Shown: positions 23,578-34,768 of the stretch, one piece after another
Layout: each line of letters starts with the position of its first letter
Position numbering within the stretch: the first letter of the stretch is position 1
Assembly: GCA_951217055.1 (NCBI GenBank)
Contig: OX578277.1
Coordinates: 15,560,562 to 15,624,561 of the forward strand
Source: Gerris lacustris
Taxonomy: Eukaryota; Arthropoda; Insecta; Hemiptera; Gerridae
DNA length: 64,000 bases
Direction: 5' to 3'
Made by a program: the position numbers and the translations under genes
Notes under the pieces: generated by a model
Seen by the model: the letters and a program-made list of their open reading frames with translations, nothing else
Database searches by the model: none
Told to the model about the DNA's origin: nothing

Positions 23578-23878
23578 GATTTATTTTTGATAGGAATTAT
23601 TACTTTAACTATATTGTCCCAGCTATTATGAAAAATGACCAGAAAAAGTGAATAATTAATCACTTTGTTTAGTCATTTTAGTCATTTTATATAATATCTG
23701 TCCATTATTCATAATGACCAATTTAATACTTTGGCTGTAACATATGCTTAAGGAGTTTTTGCGACTCGCAAATGTCGCAATTTCAATATTTATTCTTCAA
23801 TTTTTTAGGTTCACTTAAAGTTAATGCTGGAGTGCACTACATTATCTAGCTTTGAAATACCCTAATTTATATTATGTA

Positions 23879-24826
23879 GGGTAGGCGGGGGCAACGATCC
23901 GCATGGGGTAAATGTCCACACTGTTATAAAAATGGAAGGGAAACTACTTTGTGAACTGGGACTAGCAACACTCATTCCTTACGTTGAGGCTTTGCTCCTG
24001 TAAGGTTATTTTGATTTCGTTTGGACTGTTGCCAAGAAACATGAGGTAAGTTTATTTTTTAATGTTTCAAGCTATCTTTTTTATAATTTTTGCAGTTTAT
24101 TATTAATTATTATAAATCTAGATTCGTATTTTTGATAAAGTTGTACTAAAATCCAAAATGGTGCTAAAGTAATGTAGAAATAGACTCTTGTTTTACCTTC
24201 AATGTAGTTACCTTCGATAGGTTTCAATATTTTTATGATTTGATAAAATGGGGCAAAGATCCGCAGACTGAATGGGGCAAACGTCCTAATGTGGACTCTT
24301 TTCCCATTTAAAAAGTTGAATCTAAAAATTAATTTATCTTTGTTACTTTTGATAAAAGAAATAGTTTTTAATTTTCAGAGTATACAAGAGAAAGAGAGAT
24401 TGTTTGCACCCTTTAACCCAGCAGATCTTGATGTAGCGAAACCATTAATTAAAAGGGGTTTCTCGATCAAAGGTTTTTTAATTCTTTACTTTATATTGTA
24501 CCTAATATGTTTTCTTTATCGTTCAATATACATGTTCTTTTATGAATTATTTCACTTTCTTGAATTATTAATAAATGGACACCAGTTGGGATAAAGCTCC
24601 GCAGTGCGGTCGTTTGCCCCAAGAAATGGGGCAAACGTCTGCAAATCATAATTTTAGTAAAATGGAGCCCCAAAAATGTTGACAAAATTTTTGGAGCAAT
24701 GAGATGTTTTGGCCAACAATCCCCCGTTGGCCAAAACTCACAGATCATTTGGAAATAATTAAATAGAAGCAAATGCTCAAAATTAGCCCTAAACCACAAA
24801 GTGCGGACCTTCGCTCCCACCTACCC
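23879..24826. mobile_element. MITE with TA duplication and GGGTAGGCGGG termini
   Basis: The left end GGGTAGGCGGGGGCAACGAT and the right end, inverted GGGTAGGTGGGAGCGAAGG, are each flanked by TA (23877-23878, 24827-24828). Internal GGGGCAAA(C/G) motifs repeat near 24250, 24272 and 24630. The style resembles the GGGGAGAGTGGGGCA element in copy B. A ~100-codon frame inside (24289-24594) has no recognised domain. Similar AAGGAGTTTT.GCGA sequence flanks both sides. Confidence 0.78.
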
Positions 24827-24828
24827 TA

Positions 24829-25100
24829 TATATGTTTAAGGAGTTTTGCGATTTCAAGTGTTAGTTTTGCGACGGCTCACAAATTTCGCATTTTTGAAAT
24901 AATTATTAATTTATGAATGACATAAATACATCAAGTTAAGAAGAAGACAGCTGACTGGCGCCCTTGCGGAGATTTTAGAAGACTCAACTCGCAGACAGTA
25001 CCGGACCCCGGATCGTTATCCTATACCTAGTTTAAATTAATAATAAACAATCTAATGCCTAGTAAAATTGAAACAAAACTAAATCCATATTAATGTAAGC
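24829..25100. other. Short noncoding stretch
   Basis: No feature seen apart from the left target-site duplication (ATTAATGTAAGC, 25089-25100) of the adjoining LINE. Confidence 0.5.
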
Positions 25101-26736
25101 CTAGCCTTCCTTCCTTTCCTTTGCTGATGATAAGTGCATCCTTTCATCACACAAGAATCGCCTTACAGCTTCAGAAAACGTCCAGAACCATCTTTCCCTC
25201 CTAGAAACCTGGTTGAGAAAATGGAGAATCAAAATAAATGAGAACAAAAGTGTTCATGTTACTTTTTCACTAAATCATGGTAATTGCGAACCAGTATTTC
25301 TCAACCAGGTTTTAATCCCTCATTCCAGCTCAGTTACCTTGGTTTACACCTTGACAGACGATTAACATGGTCACATCTCACAAAAATAAAAAGTCAAGAT
25401 ACAAACAGACGCTATAACCTTCTTAAGGTGGAGTGTCAATGAAGCGGCCGAGACGACTCTAGCCTCGCGGCTGAGGCCGCGCGGCTTATAAACAAGACTC
25501 CTTTTAGGTGAATGAATGGATCTCTTTTCAATGACGCGGCTGTAGCCACGCGACTGAAGCGGCTCTAGAGAGGCGGCTCAGAGCCGTATGGTTTTCGAGC
25601 AGTCTAGCCGCATCCAAGGTGGAGTGTCAATGAAGCGACTGAGACGACTCTAGCCGCGCGGCTGGAGCCACGCGTCTCATAAATAAGACTCCTTTTAGGT
25701 AAATCAATGGAACCCTTTCCAATGACGCGGCTGCAGCCGCGCGACTGAAGTGGCTCTAGTGAGACGGCGCAGAGCCGCGCGGCTCGACTGCCCACACGAG
25801 CAGTCTAGCCGTATCAGTCGTCGCGGCTGAAAATATAGAGATGGGCAAAACAGTTATTTGGTGGAAACATGTTATTACTGTTCTGTTATCGGGAGCATAT
25901 TTGAGTAACAGGTCCCATCTCTTTCGAGCATTGAGCTTTCCTTCCGCGGGTGGGATTGCAATACCGTCAAGCAACATTTTTTTTTCGTTTTGCTTTAATA
26001 ATTTCGGGGGTAAAATGGCCGGCATTTTAGAAACGCGATATGTATTTGTGATCTACATTTCAATACCTTTGAAGTGATACCCCACTCAAAAATTACAAAA
26101 AATAAAATATATTGCGATCAGTTCGCAATTGCTTGCTGATCGAAGAAATATTGAGTGTTTAAGGTTGCAATATGTTTCCTGTTTTTGGGAAAAAAGTTTA
26201 CTTGAATACCAAATTTCAAATCTCTAGCTACAGTAGGTCGGGAGATATACTCCAAGATGCGACGGACGGACGGATGAACTACCAAAAGTATAAGGGTTTT
26301 TAGGATGACCTCAAATCCCTAAAAAGGGCATTAGTATTAGTAATTTCTTTGAAGCCCATAAATATACGGCGAAATAAAGCTTTTTATGAAGTAATAAATT
26401 ATAAGCCAAATTACATATTTTTGTGAATATCTCGCTTCCTCTGGCTCGGAGACCAATTAAGGACTAGACAAAAATTGAAGAATATAAAATTTCACACAAG
26501 AAACATTTTGTTCATTTTTTGGGGTTTCGTTGGTAAAACCAAAAAAAAGAAACCCTTATAGTTTCGTTCCTGTGTCTGTCTGTCACTCTGTACGGTTCCA
26601 ATAACTTTTGAACCAAAAGAGATAAAAACGTGAAACTTTCCAGTATAAAAGATCGTTTAAACGCGCACACAGGAAAAATATAGTGAACTCAATATTATCA
26701 GCTGTTCAAATTCAAAATGGCGGATAATTCACATCG

Positions 26737-26769
<33 letters not shown>

Positions 26770-28294
26770 GAGTGGGGTATCAAATGAAAGGTATTGAAAA
26801 GTAGAATAGAAATATATATACCACATAGGGATAGTGCTTAATTTTCAGCACCATTTTGTCAAAAAACATCGGCATTTTGCGTGTCCCCCCCCCCCCCCCT
26901 AAAATCGTATTTCCGCTATTACTAAAAATATAGAAAAATATGCAAAATGTGCGGTCTGCTGGGCCATAGAAAAAATAAGATTATCAATTTGATCTGATTT
27001 ACTGGAAATCCAAGATGGCGGATAATTAATGTTATCCGATTTTTTTTTTTTTAAATTTTGAGTGGGGTATCAAATGAAAGGTATTGAAGAGTAGAGTTCA
27101 AAAATGTATAACACTTGATGTTAACATTTAATTTTGTAAAAAAAAAGAAAATCAAAATTTTTCTCCCCTCCCCCCTTACTTATTTTGTGTTCACAATACC
27201 AACGATACCCTTTTTACGTGAGATTCACGCCTTATTACGAACAACGAACTGTTTGGATAAAGTGCTTGGTGTAATAAAGTGCTCCGACGTTTTCGCACAA
27301 GGCGTATCAACGACCCATTCTTTTTAACCGCTGTAGTAGTACAATTAGTATCTCTTCTACTTCCTTCTCATCAAGAAGGGACCATAATAACATCCATGCT
27401 TCCTCCATGATGATATCGAAGCCTATAAAATTGAATTTGAAGCAAAAAATGCATTTTAGAGAATTTATAGAAGTGGCTCGGGCCGTACGACTCGAGTCGC
27501 GGGATTGAAAGTAAAACAAGCGACTCGGGCCGCGCGGCTCCAGTCGCACGGTTAGAGCCGTACGACTCGAGTCGCCAGATTGAAAGTTAAACAAGCTACT
27601 GTAGCCGTGCGGCTCTAGCCGCGCGACTCCAGCAGCGCGGCTAGAGTCGTCTCGGTCGCTTCATTGACACTCCACCTTTAAACGTTTACTTAACACACAT
27701 TCCAAAATCACACTAGGTACACAACAAATTACTCATCTACAACACCATAATAAAACCCTCGTGGGCACACGGCATAGAACTCTGGGGCTGCACCAAGCGT
27801 TCCAATTCCTACCGCATACAATCCCTTCAGTCTAAGATCAAGAAAAATTGCTAACGCCCCCTTTTACGTGACTAACCATATCCTCCACACTGATTTCCAA
27901 GTTCCTTAGGTTCGTGATTTCGCAGTTTCCCGATACAAAACCTTCCATAGTTTCTTCTCCACTCATCCTAATCCTTTAATCCAGAATCAATCCTCTCACC
28001 ACATCCCGGGCAATCCCCCACGACGCCTTAAGCGGCAGTGGCCAAGAGACTTGTTAACAGTGTAGTAAAATTTGATACTTATATCAATATCTATATTTAT
28101 ATCAATTAATGAATTATTTCTTATTTACTTATCTTCGAGATTTATCTATGTTTACTATCTGATTTAACACGCCAGTAAGTGCTGCCACTGGACAGAATCT
28201 TACATCTACTCAATTCATGCTACTACTCCCCAATCATTAACCATCTGTATTGCTTGTATTGTATATTATATAATGTTGCAATAAACGAAATTTA

Positions 28295-28338
<44 letters not shown>
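25101..28338 (+). mobile_element. Jockey-like LINE, 5'-truncated, with 12-bp TSD, split by a DNA transposon
   Basis: ATTAATGTAAGC flanks both sides (25089-25100 and 28339-28350). The 5' part reads SFADDKCI, HLSLLETWLRKWRIKINEN and SVHVTFS; the 3' part reads IKPSWAHGIELWGCTKRSN. These match the Jockey fragment at 2605-3345. The element ends in an A-tract near 28299-28326 after TTGCAATAAACGAAATT. Positions 25426-27677 are a later insertion. The frame is also broken elsewhere, so it is inactive. Confidence 0.9.
25426..27677. mobile_element. PIF/Harbinger-like element, TTA target duplication
   Basis: The left end AGGTGGAGTGTCAATGAAGC and its inverted counterpart on the right are flanked by TTA (25423-25425, 27678-27680), as PIF/Harbinger transposases produce. 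The left terminal block is present twice (25426 and about 25618). The ends are dense in CGCGGCT-type motifs. Inside, a ~280-bp block (ATGGCGGATAATT...AGTGGGGTATCAAATGAAAG) is repeated near 26718 and 27015. A - strand frame near the right end (27520-27330, with MEEAWMLLWSLLDEKEVEE) could be the start of a transposase, but no catalytic part follows. A - strand frame at 25756-26025 is not recognised. Confidence 0.85.
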
Positions 28339-28339
<1 letters not shown>

Positions 28340-28536
28340 TTAATGTAAGCAAGAATAATGAATAATTGAACGAGCGTAGTGAGATCTTCATTTCATGCAG
28401 AGACTTGGGATTTGATAAGTTTGTTTGTCTAACGATAACTGGCGTAAAAATTGATAAATTTCAACGACATTTGGCACATAGATGCATCTCAGCATTTGTG
28501 AGAACTGTATAGTTTTTGGAAATTCTACACTAAATA

Positions 28537-28990
28537 TTTTCAAGATGGTGGCCAATATGGTGGACATCTAAAAAAAAGGTTTTAGTCAGCATAATGTGTT
28601 GTACATCGTTTTAAAGGCCTTTCAGTGAAGGAAAAAAAAATTGTAACTAATAAAATGTCGCACGTCATATTTTCAAGATGACGGTCAATATGACGGACGA
28701 CTAAACAAAACGTTTTTAGTCAGTATGACATGTTATACATCAATTTAAAGGTCTTGGAGTGTAGGAAAGGAGTCACTCTAACTATTCGAATTCCACACAT
28801 AATATTTTCAAGATGGCGGTCAATATAACCAAAACAAAAAAAGTTTTTAGTCTACATTACATGTTACATATCCTTTTAAAGGTCTATATATAAGTAGGGA
28901 AACGAGTAAATAACTATTCGTTTTTAACAATAATTTAAAAATGGTAGCCATATAATGGGCGACTAAAAAAAAAGTTTTAGTTAGCATTTG
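28537..28990. repeat. Degenerate tandem repeat, ~130-bp unit
   Basis: TTTTCAAGATGGCGGTCAATAT-like starts near 28537, 28669 and 28804, and a weaker one near 28930. Each is followed by TTTTAGTCAGCATGACATGT and TTTAAAGG.CTT variants. A solitary unit lies at 587-723 and in copy B at 40115-40236. Confidence 0.75.
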
Positions 28991-29114
28991 TTATAAAATC
29001 GTTTGAATGTATTTTAAAAGCCCGTTAGGGCAATCATTGTTTAATAAAGTCTATACCACATTTGTCTTGCATTTGTATAGATAACCTTTATGTAAAAGTG
29101 TTTGCAAGCTAATT

Positions 29115-29500
29115 ACGCCCTAACAGGCGAGTGCAGAGAGCCTGCACAAACTTTAAATTAAATATGTCTATGTCTATAAATGTAAGAAAAATATGATAAG
29201 GCTCAGCTGTGTAGACAGGCAAGCACCGCGAGCCTGCAATAATATTATTGAATAATTATTATGCACAAATTTATTATTATATTATTAAATGAAAATTATG
29301 GCAAATACATTTACAATAGGCGAGCTTTGCGAGCCTGCAATACTTTTATTAAACAAAGATTATGTACAAATGCTGTAAAACAGGCGAGCGCAATAATTTT
29401 ATTAAACAAAGATTTTGTACAAATGCTATAAAAACAGGCGAGCGTGGTGAGCCTGCAATCAATTTATTAAATAAGGATTATGTACGGATGAAAGGAAAAC
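29115..29500. repeat. ~62-65-bp tandem repeat with a small palindrome
   Basis: The core AGGCGAGC..GCGAGCCTGCAAT is followed by TTTTATTAAACAAAGATTATG. About five or six variable copies occur, some lacking part of the core (near 29385). The core can form a hairpin. Confidence 0.78.
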
Positions 29501-29663
29501 AGTTTTACCACCCGAGAAGTTGCGACTTGGTACGAAATTCAGTTAACAGCATCTTTGTTTTTTTGACTACTTTAAATTTAAGATTGCGGTCAATATAAGG
29601 TTTTATAAGGATATGTCAGGTTTTCGCCGAAAAATGATCCTGGTAGCAATATTATGAATATAG

Positions 29664-29929
29664 TGTAACGGGGAAGCCAAGTCTAGAATATTCTAGGAAA
29701 GCAGTGTAGACCTTAGGCTAGCAAAGACTCGAATTTCTGTCTAGTGGTGCTTTCCCCCACCAAGAATCTAACAGACTAAGCCCTAGCATAGAGTCACACG
29801 GGGAGTCCGATCTTAGCTCTGGAGGTGTACACATCTTACAACAATAACTCACACACAACCATATACAAATAAATATATATATAAAACATTTATTATCTAC
29901 TTTATTCCACTCACCAAATCCCCGTTACA
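29664..29929 (+). mobile_element. LTR (266 bp)
   Basis: The LTR starts TGTAACGGGG and ends CCCCGTTACA, a 10-bp inverted terminus with TG...CA. AATAAA lies near the 3' end, as expected for a polyadenylation signal in R. The primer-binding site follows after one base, fixing the + orientation. Confidence 0.85.
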
Positions 29930-29930
29930 T

Positions 29931-29977
29931 TGGTGGCAGCGGTGGGATTCGAACCCACGCCTCCGAGGAGACTGGTG
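29931..29977 (+). other. Extended tRNA-Leu primer-binding site
   Basis: The reverse complement reads as the 3' half of a tRNA-Leu: the 3' strand of the anticodon stem (ACCAG), a short variable arm (CTCC..GGAG), a T-arm with GTGGG-TTCGAAT-CCCAC, the acceptor strand CGCTGCCA and CCA. It begins one base after the LTR, as a primer-binding site must. Usual sites are about 18 nt, bounded by the methylated A58, but this match runs about 47 nt. Beyond 29977 the tRNA match stops near the anticodon loop. Confidence 0.8.
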
Positions 29978-30335
29978 TTGGTTGGTGTTGGAAAAATGTG
30001 CTCAATGTCAGGGTCTGTGTGGTTACCGGAATATTTGGGGATGGCTTGAACTAAGGTTAAATTTATTTGTTGTGGTGATATGAGTTGGTTCGAGTAGGCT
30101 TTGTGTGTAGTTTGAGGTTGTGTGTGTGAAGTTTGAGGTTGTTCTGAGGGTGTTAGTGTATATCTTCGCGCATTGCGTTCATGTATGTCATCTAAAATTA
30201 CATGAAGTGCAACTTTTAAACTAGCTATTTCCTCCTTGGTTTGGCGATAGTCGGTTTTGACCTCTGCGATTGCAGCAGCGACATTAAACTCATTGGCCGT
30301 CATATTATCGACGTCCTTTTTGCATTTGGTGCTAT
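29978..30335 (-). pseudogene. gag N-terminal fragment (antisense to the LTR)
   Basis: Read on the - strand, an ATG near 30303 opens TANEFNVAAAIAEVK, a Gln/Thr-rich stretch, then LVQAIPKYSGNHTDPDIEHIF. The last part resembles the start of Ty3-type capsid regions (IPKFSG). It stops abruptly where the tRNA-derived sequence begins. The frame then runs on through the primer-binding site by chance. Confidence 0.6.
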
Positions 30336-32112
30336 TTCTTGGAGAATTAATGCCCAATTACATAATCTAGAATTATTGGAATTTCGAATGGACGACAAAA
30401 AGGAAAGTGGTTGGTGGTCTGTACGGATTTCTATTGGGTAACCCTGTACCCAATAACGAAAATGTTTTAAACTGTCTATTACTGCGAGCGCCTCACGCTC
30501 GGTGGCACTGTAACGTGATTCTCTAGGTGTTAACTGACGGCTGTCAATTGGACGTTCTTTGTCAATATTTTGGCTTAATATTGCACCTAGTGCAATTTGT
30601 GAACAGTCTGTGGTCAAAATAAAAGGATAGTTGTAATTTGGGAATGCTAAAACCGGTGGATTTATTAATTTTTCTTTTAAGGTTTCAAATGCCTTTTGAC
30701 ATTCTTCCGTCCAAACGTATGCTGTATCCTTACGTGTAAGAGCAGTTAGTGGAGTAGCTATTTGTGCAAAGGAATTTACATGCCGTCTAAAATATGTTGT
30801 CATACCAAGAAAACGTCTTAATTCTTTTAAATTTTTGGGTGCTGGATATTTCTAAATGACTTCGATTTTCCTTGGATCCGCCGATATACCATCTGCCGTA
30901 ATTATGTGGCCTAAATATTTAATTTCTTTGAGGAAGAATGTGTATTTTTCTAGTTGGACGTACAAATTTGCTTCTTTAAATTTTTCAAGTGTTTCTACAA
31001 GTGATTTTAAATGAGGGAAAATTCCTCCACTCGAGTGAATAACTGCATCGTCAAGGTACACAAATGCATTTCGTCCAATTTGGTTGGCTAATGTGCGGTC
31101 CATATATTTTTGAAAGGATTTGGGCGCACTAGAAAGTCCCATAGGTAATTTATTGTAGCAATAGCTTTTGCCTAAGCCTGTGGAAAATGAAGTTTTGTCT
31201 TGAGATTCTTTGTCTAAAGCAATTTGATGAAAACCCGAAACTAAGTCTATTGTTGAGTATGTGTCGGCCTTATTTAAGTTACTGAGTGTCTCTGTAATGT
31301 TCGGTATGTCGTGTGCTTCATCTAAAATTTTTGCGTTTAGTCCTCGTAAATCTACAACTAGTCTATAAAGTCGTTTAATGTCTTCTAATGTCATGTCTTG
31401 TATATCTAATGTCATTGTCTATGTGGGGGCCTTCGAAGGCTTTTGGTATTATCCTACAAGGTGCCGACCATGGACTTAGAGATTCTCTCAAAACTCCTGA
31501 GTCAACTCCGTCTTGAATAAGTGCTTTCATAATAGGGATTTGTGAATGAGCCAATCTATATGGTTTTTTAAAGACAGGGGTTTCATCTGTGGTATTAATG
31601 TGATGGGTGTACCCTACAGCTGTTCCTAATTTGGGATAATTTTCATGAGAAAACACAGAATAAACTGGTTCAAGGCCCTTAACTGCTATATCTTGATCTG
31701 CTTTGGATAAATGATCTAGTTTCTTTCTAAGGGACTTAATTAATGAAGCTTTTTCTTCGCTTGACATTTTTATTATTGAGTTTGCTTTGTGTTTGTTTGT
31801 AGTTGTTATATTGTTGACAGATATCGTGTCAGTTTGCATGGCTTTATCCGATTGTAAATAAGCCTCTGGAATTTGTTCAATATTGGCTATTGGTGTGCGC
31901 TTTCTTAAAACTACCTTATAATGATTTGTGTTATAAATTTGAATTGTGTATTTAAATGGGTCATGGACAATTTGAATAGAAGGAGAAATGTATACTCCAC
32001 TAGGCAAAGTGTCCCCTGATGTTAAAAGTATCGTTTTGTTTGTCCAGTCATTTTGTAACTTTCTAACCTCTATGGTCTTTACTATTTCAGTGATTCGACA
32101 ACAAACCAACAA
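30336..32112 (-). pseudogene. Ty3-like pol: reverse transcriptase and partial RNase H
   Basis: On the - strand, 32112-31415 covers the region before RT (RTPIANIEQIPEAYL, KKPYRLAHSQIPIM, LRESLSPWSAP). Then come LVVDLRGLN, YSTIDLVSGFHQIAL, LPMGLSSAPKSFQKYM, FVYLDDAVIHS (catalytic YLDD) and YLGHIITADGI. 30803-30336 adds FAQIATPLTALTRKD, TTDCSQIALGAILSQN (RNase H start) and RTDHQPLSFL. There is a frameshift near 31400 and an in-frame stop near 30855. RNase H ends abruptly at the gag junction. Protease and integrase are absent. Confidence 0.85.
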
Positions 32113-32929
32113 AAATCTTCAACAACATTGACTGACGCCCAAAAATAGAAAACTCCCACTAATCTTACCATTAACCTTATCCTTGGTAACCTACTTTCAC
32201 TTTACCCTTAACCCATCGGAGAAACTCAATTCTGCTTGCATTGGTTTCACCGATGTACTTGCTGGTCCAAACAGTTAGCGTATCACACAACACAAAAATA
32301 CAATAGAAACGAGAGAGAGAGACGTGATATCAGCATGCTCAAAAATAGCCTTTCCACAATCCTCAAACAAGCTAGTTAAATAATAATACATTCAAATTAA
32401 TAATATAAGAATAAGTCTAACATATATACAACCCCCTGTGAAACTCACTGACTGACTGATGTATACTAATGTTTACCCACTTCCGCTATAGCTAGAGAGT
32501 TGGGGTTTTCGCCATTCGATGCGGAATGTGTGGTTTGTGAACCCGAAAAATTGCCAAAAGTTTAGTTTTCCTTCGTCTTCCCCCCCTAAGATGAGAAAAA
32601 CCGTCGTAGCTGTGTTGGCATTTTTTAAAAATTAACAGTTTGTTGTAGCGAAAAACTGATTTAACAAACATGTACTGATTTTGCAAGATCTACATTTTTG
32701 TTCATAGGTCATTTTGTCGTATCTCTGTTGGTTGTAGTCTAAATGGGGCTATTTTGGTTTTTTAATTTTCCATTTTTGTCTTTGAACGCTCATATCTTTG
32801 GTAATAATTGACCGATTTAAATTCTGATTTTTAGGTTCAAATCTCACACTAATGCCCTTTAAAACAAGACCTTGATATGTTTATAATTCGTCCTATTTGC
32901 TGAGAAATTGAGAGTAAACTTTTTCCCGA
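32113..32929. other. No gene recognised
   Basis: AT-rich sequence with a GA run near 32309-32320. Nothing coding or repeated was identified within the window. Confidence 0.45.
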
Positions 32930-34037
32930 CTGTGCCGTGGTTACGTGACGTCACCAGACAACTTTTTTCGATTAAAATATTCGTTCGCATATCATTTAAA
33001 AGCTCTTGACTTGTAGATTAAAGCTCTTTTATTTGTTTATTTTTAAAAAAATTGGTACATGTACTTTTGTACTGATTTTTATAAATGTCAATTGTGTCAT
33101 TTTTATTTTTTATCGAGATAAATTGAAAATCATTATTTTTTAGTTATTTCTTGGATTTGCTAGATTAGTTTATGGTTTAAATGGATAAACAACCCTCCCC
33201 CCCCCCCCCTGAACATCTTGGTGTGTACTCAATTGTTTTATTAATATTTTTTCTTGAAATAAATTGAAAAAACTGTTTTCTTTAGGGTTTATGGTTTTCT
33301 TTCTGTTAGTTTATGGTTTCAAATGAATGACCCCCCCCCCCCCCCCCCCTGCACAACCCCTCTCTAGCAATCCTGCTCATATACTTAGATGCTCTCCCCC
33401 CTTCATTGGAATCGTGAACTCACATATCATTTATAATTTTCTTAAACCCTATACCAAGTGACCACTTTTATCCGATTTAAATATTGGTTCGTATATAATT
33501 TGAAAGCCCTTGATTTGTACATTTAAACTATATTATTTATTTATTTTTAAAAAAATTGGTACACGTTACTTTTGTACCGATTTGTATGTTTGTTGTTATA
33601 TAATATTTTTTAAATTTTAAAAGTGGTTTATTATTCTTTATTTGGTTATTTAAAGCCTTTTTGAATTGTTTGTTTATTGAAATATAATTTTGGTACCCCC
33701 GGGTACAATGTTACAAATGCCAAAATTAATATTTTAAATAATGATGTATATCGTAGAAAAGCTCTTGAAAAGTGTAGTAAATATTGTTATGTACTGAATT
33801 GTGTTAGTTCTTTTTTCTTGAGATAAATTGAAAAAACTGTTTTCTTTAGTGTTTTTTCAGATTTCTTTGATTAGGTTATGGTTTAAATGGATGAACACCC
33901 CCCCCCCCCCCCCTCTGAACACCCCCTCTCTAGCAATTCTGCTCATATTCCTAGACACACTCCCCCCCCCCCCGCTTCATTAGAATTAGTAAACTCCCAT
34001 ATCTTTTATGATTTTCTTTAACCCTCTACCAACAATT
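32930..34037. repeat. Imperfect long tandem repeat (~500-570 bp) with poly-C tracts
   Basis: Shared blocks are AAAAAAATTGGTACA...TTTTGTAC (near 33046 and 33548), GGTTTAAATGGAT.AAC plus a C-run (33172, 33885; a variant at 33310), and CCCTCTCTAGCAAT.CTGCTCAT (33357, 33922). There are about two degenerate copies. Confidence 0.7.
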
Positions 34038-34768
34038 ATAAGTAGTAACATATTGTTAGCTCAATTCTCCCCCCCCCCCTCTTCTATTATTTCTTATTAC
34101 ACCATCACTAGGAAACCCCTTTGTACTCCCTATTTCTTACATATAAGTTGTAACATATTGTTAGCTCTATCCCCCCCCCCCCCCTCTCCTATAATTTCTT
34201 ATTACACCATCACTAGGAAACCCCTTTGTACTCCCTATTTCTTACTTATAAATAGTAACATATTGTTAGCTCTATTCCCCCCCCCCCTCTTCTATCATTT
34301 CTTATTACACCACCACTAGGTAACCCCTTTGTACTCCCTATTTCTTACTTATAAATAGTAACATATTGTTAGCTCTATTCCCCCCCCCCCTCTTCTATCA
34401 TTTCTTATTACACCATCACTAGGAAACCCCTTTGTACTCCCTATTTCTTACTTATAAATAGTAACATATTGTTAGCTCTATTCCACCCCCCCCCCCCCCC
34501 CTCTCCTATAATTTCTTATTACATCATCACTAGGAAACCCCTTTGTACTCCCAATTTCTTACATATAAGTAGAAACATATTGTTAGCTCTATTTCACCCC
34601 CCCCCCCCCTCTCCTATAATTTCTTATTACATCATCACTAGGAAACCCCTTTGTACTCTCTATTTCTTACTTATAAATAGTAACATATTGTTAGCTATAT
34701 TCCCCCCCCCCCTCTCCTATAATTTCTTATTACACCATTACTAGGAAACCCCTTTGTACTCCCTATTT
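34038..34768. repeat. Minisatellite/satellite, ~104-112-bp unit with poly-C
   Basis: The unit is TAGTAACATATTGTTAGCTC, then a 9-16 base C-run, CTCCTATAATTTCTTATTAC, ACCATCACTAGGAAACCCCT and TTGTACTCCCTATTTCTTAC. Seven near-identical units start near 34038, 34143, 34247, 34350, 34455, 34567 and 34672. Period changes come mostly from C-run length. The + strand frames through it are artefacts. Confidence 0.95.

Larger units (their letters stand above)
29664..32112. mobile_element. Rearranged Ty3-like LTR retroelement
   Basis: It consists of an LTR and primer-binding site in + orientation, followed directly by antisense gag and antisense pol segments that are themselves in the wrong order. No second LTR was found; no CCCCGTTACA end occurs near 32112 or to 33000. 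Protease, integrase and most of gag are missing. It is a single aberrant copy, not an intact element. Confidence 0.75.

Noticed and set aside
24289..24594. ~100-codon frame inside the MITE 23879-24826
   Set aside because: No recognised domain, a low-complexity hydrophobic end, and it lies within a non-autonomous element.
29115..29500. CRISPR-like or toxin-array-like palindromic repeats
   Set aside because: The spacers are themselves conserved; it is an ordinary degenerate minisatellite with no associated genes.
29931..29977. tRNA-Leu gene on the - strand
   Set aside because: Only the 3' half is present, with encoded CCA and directly joined to an LTR; it is a primer-binding site copy.
34008..34744. 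Frames rich in Pro/Ser/Ile with repeated ISYY text
   Set aside because: They are translations of the poly-C satellite; the repeat length, not selection, keeps them open.
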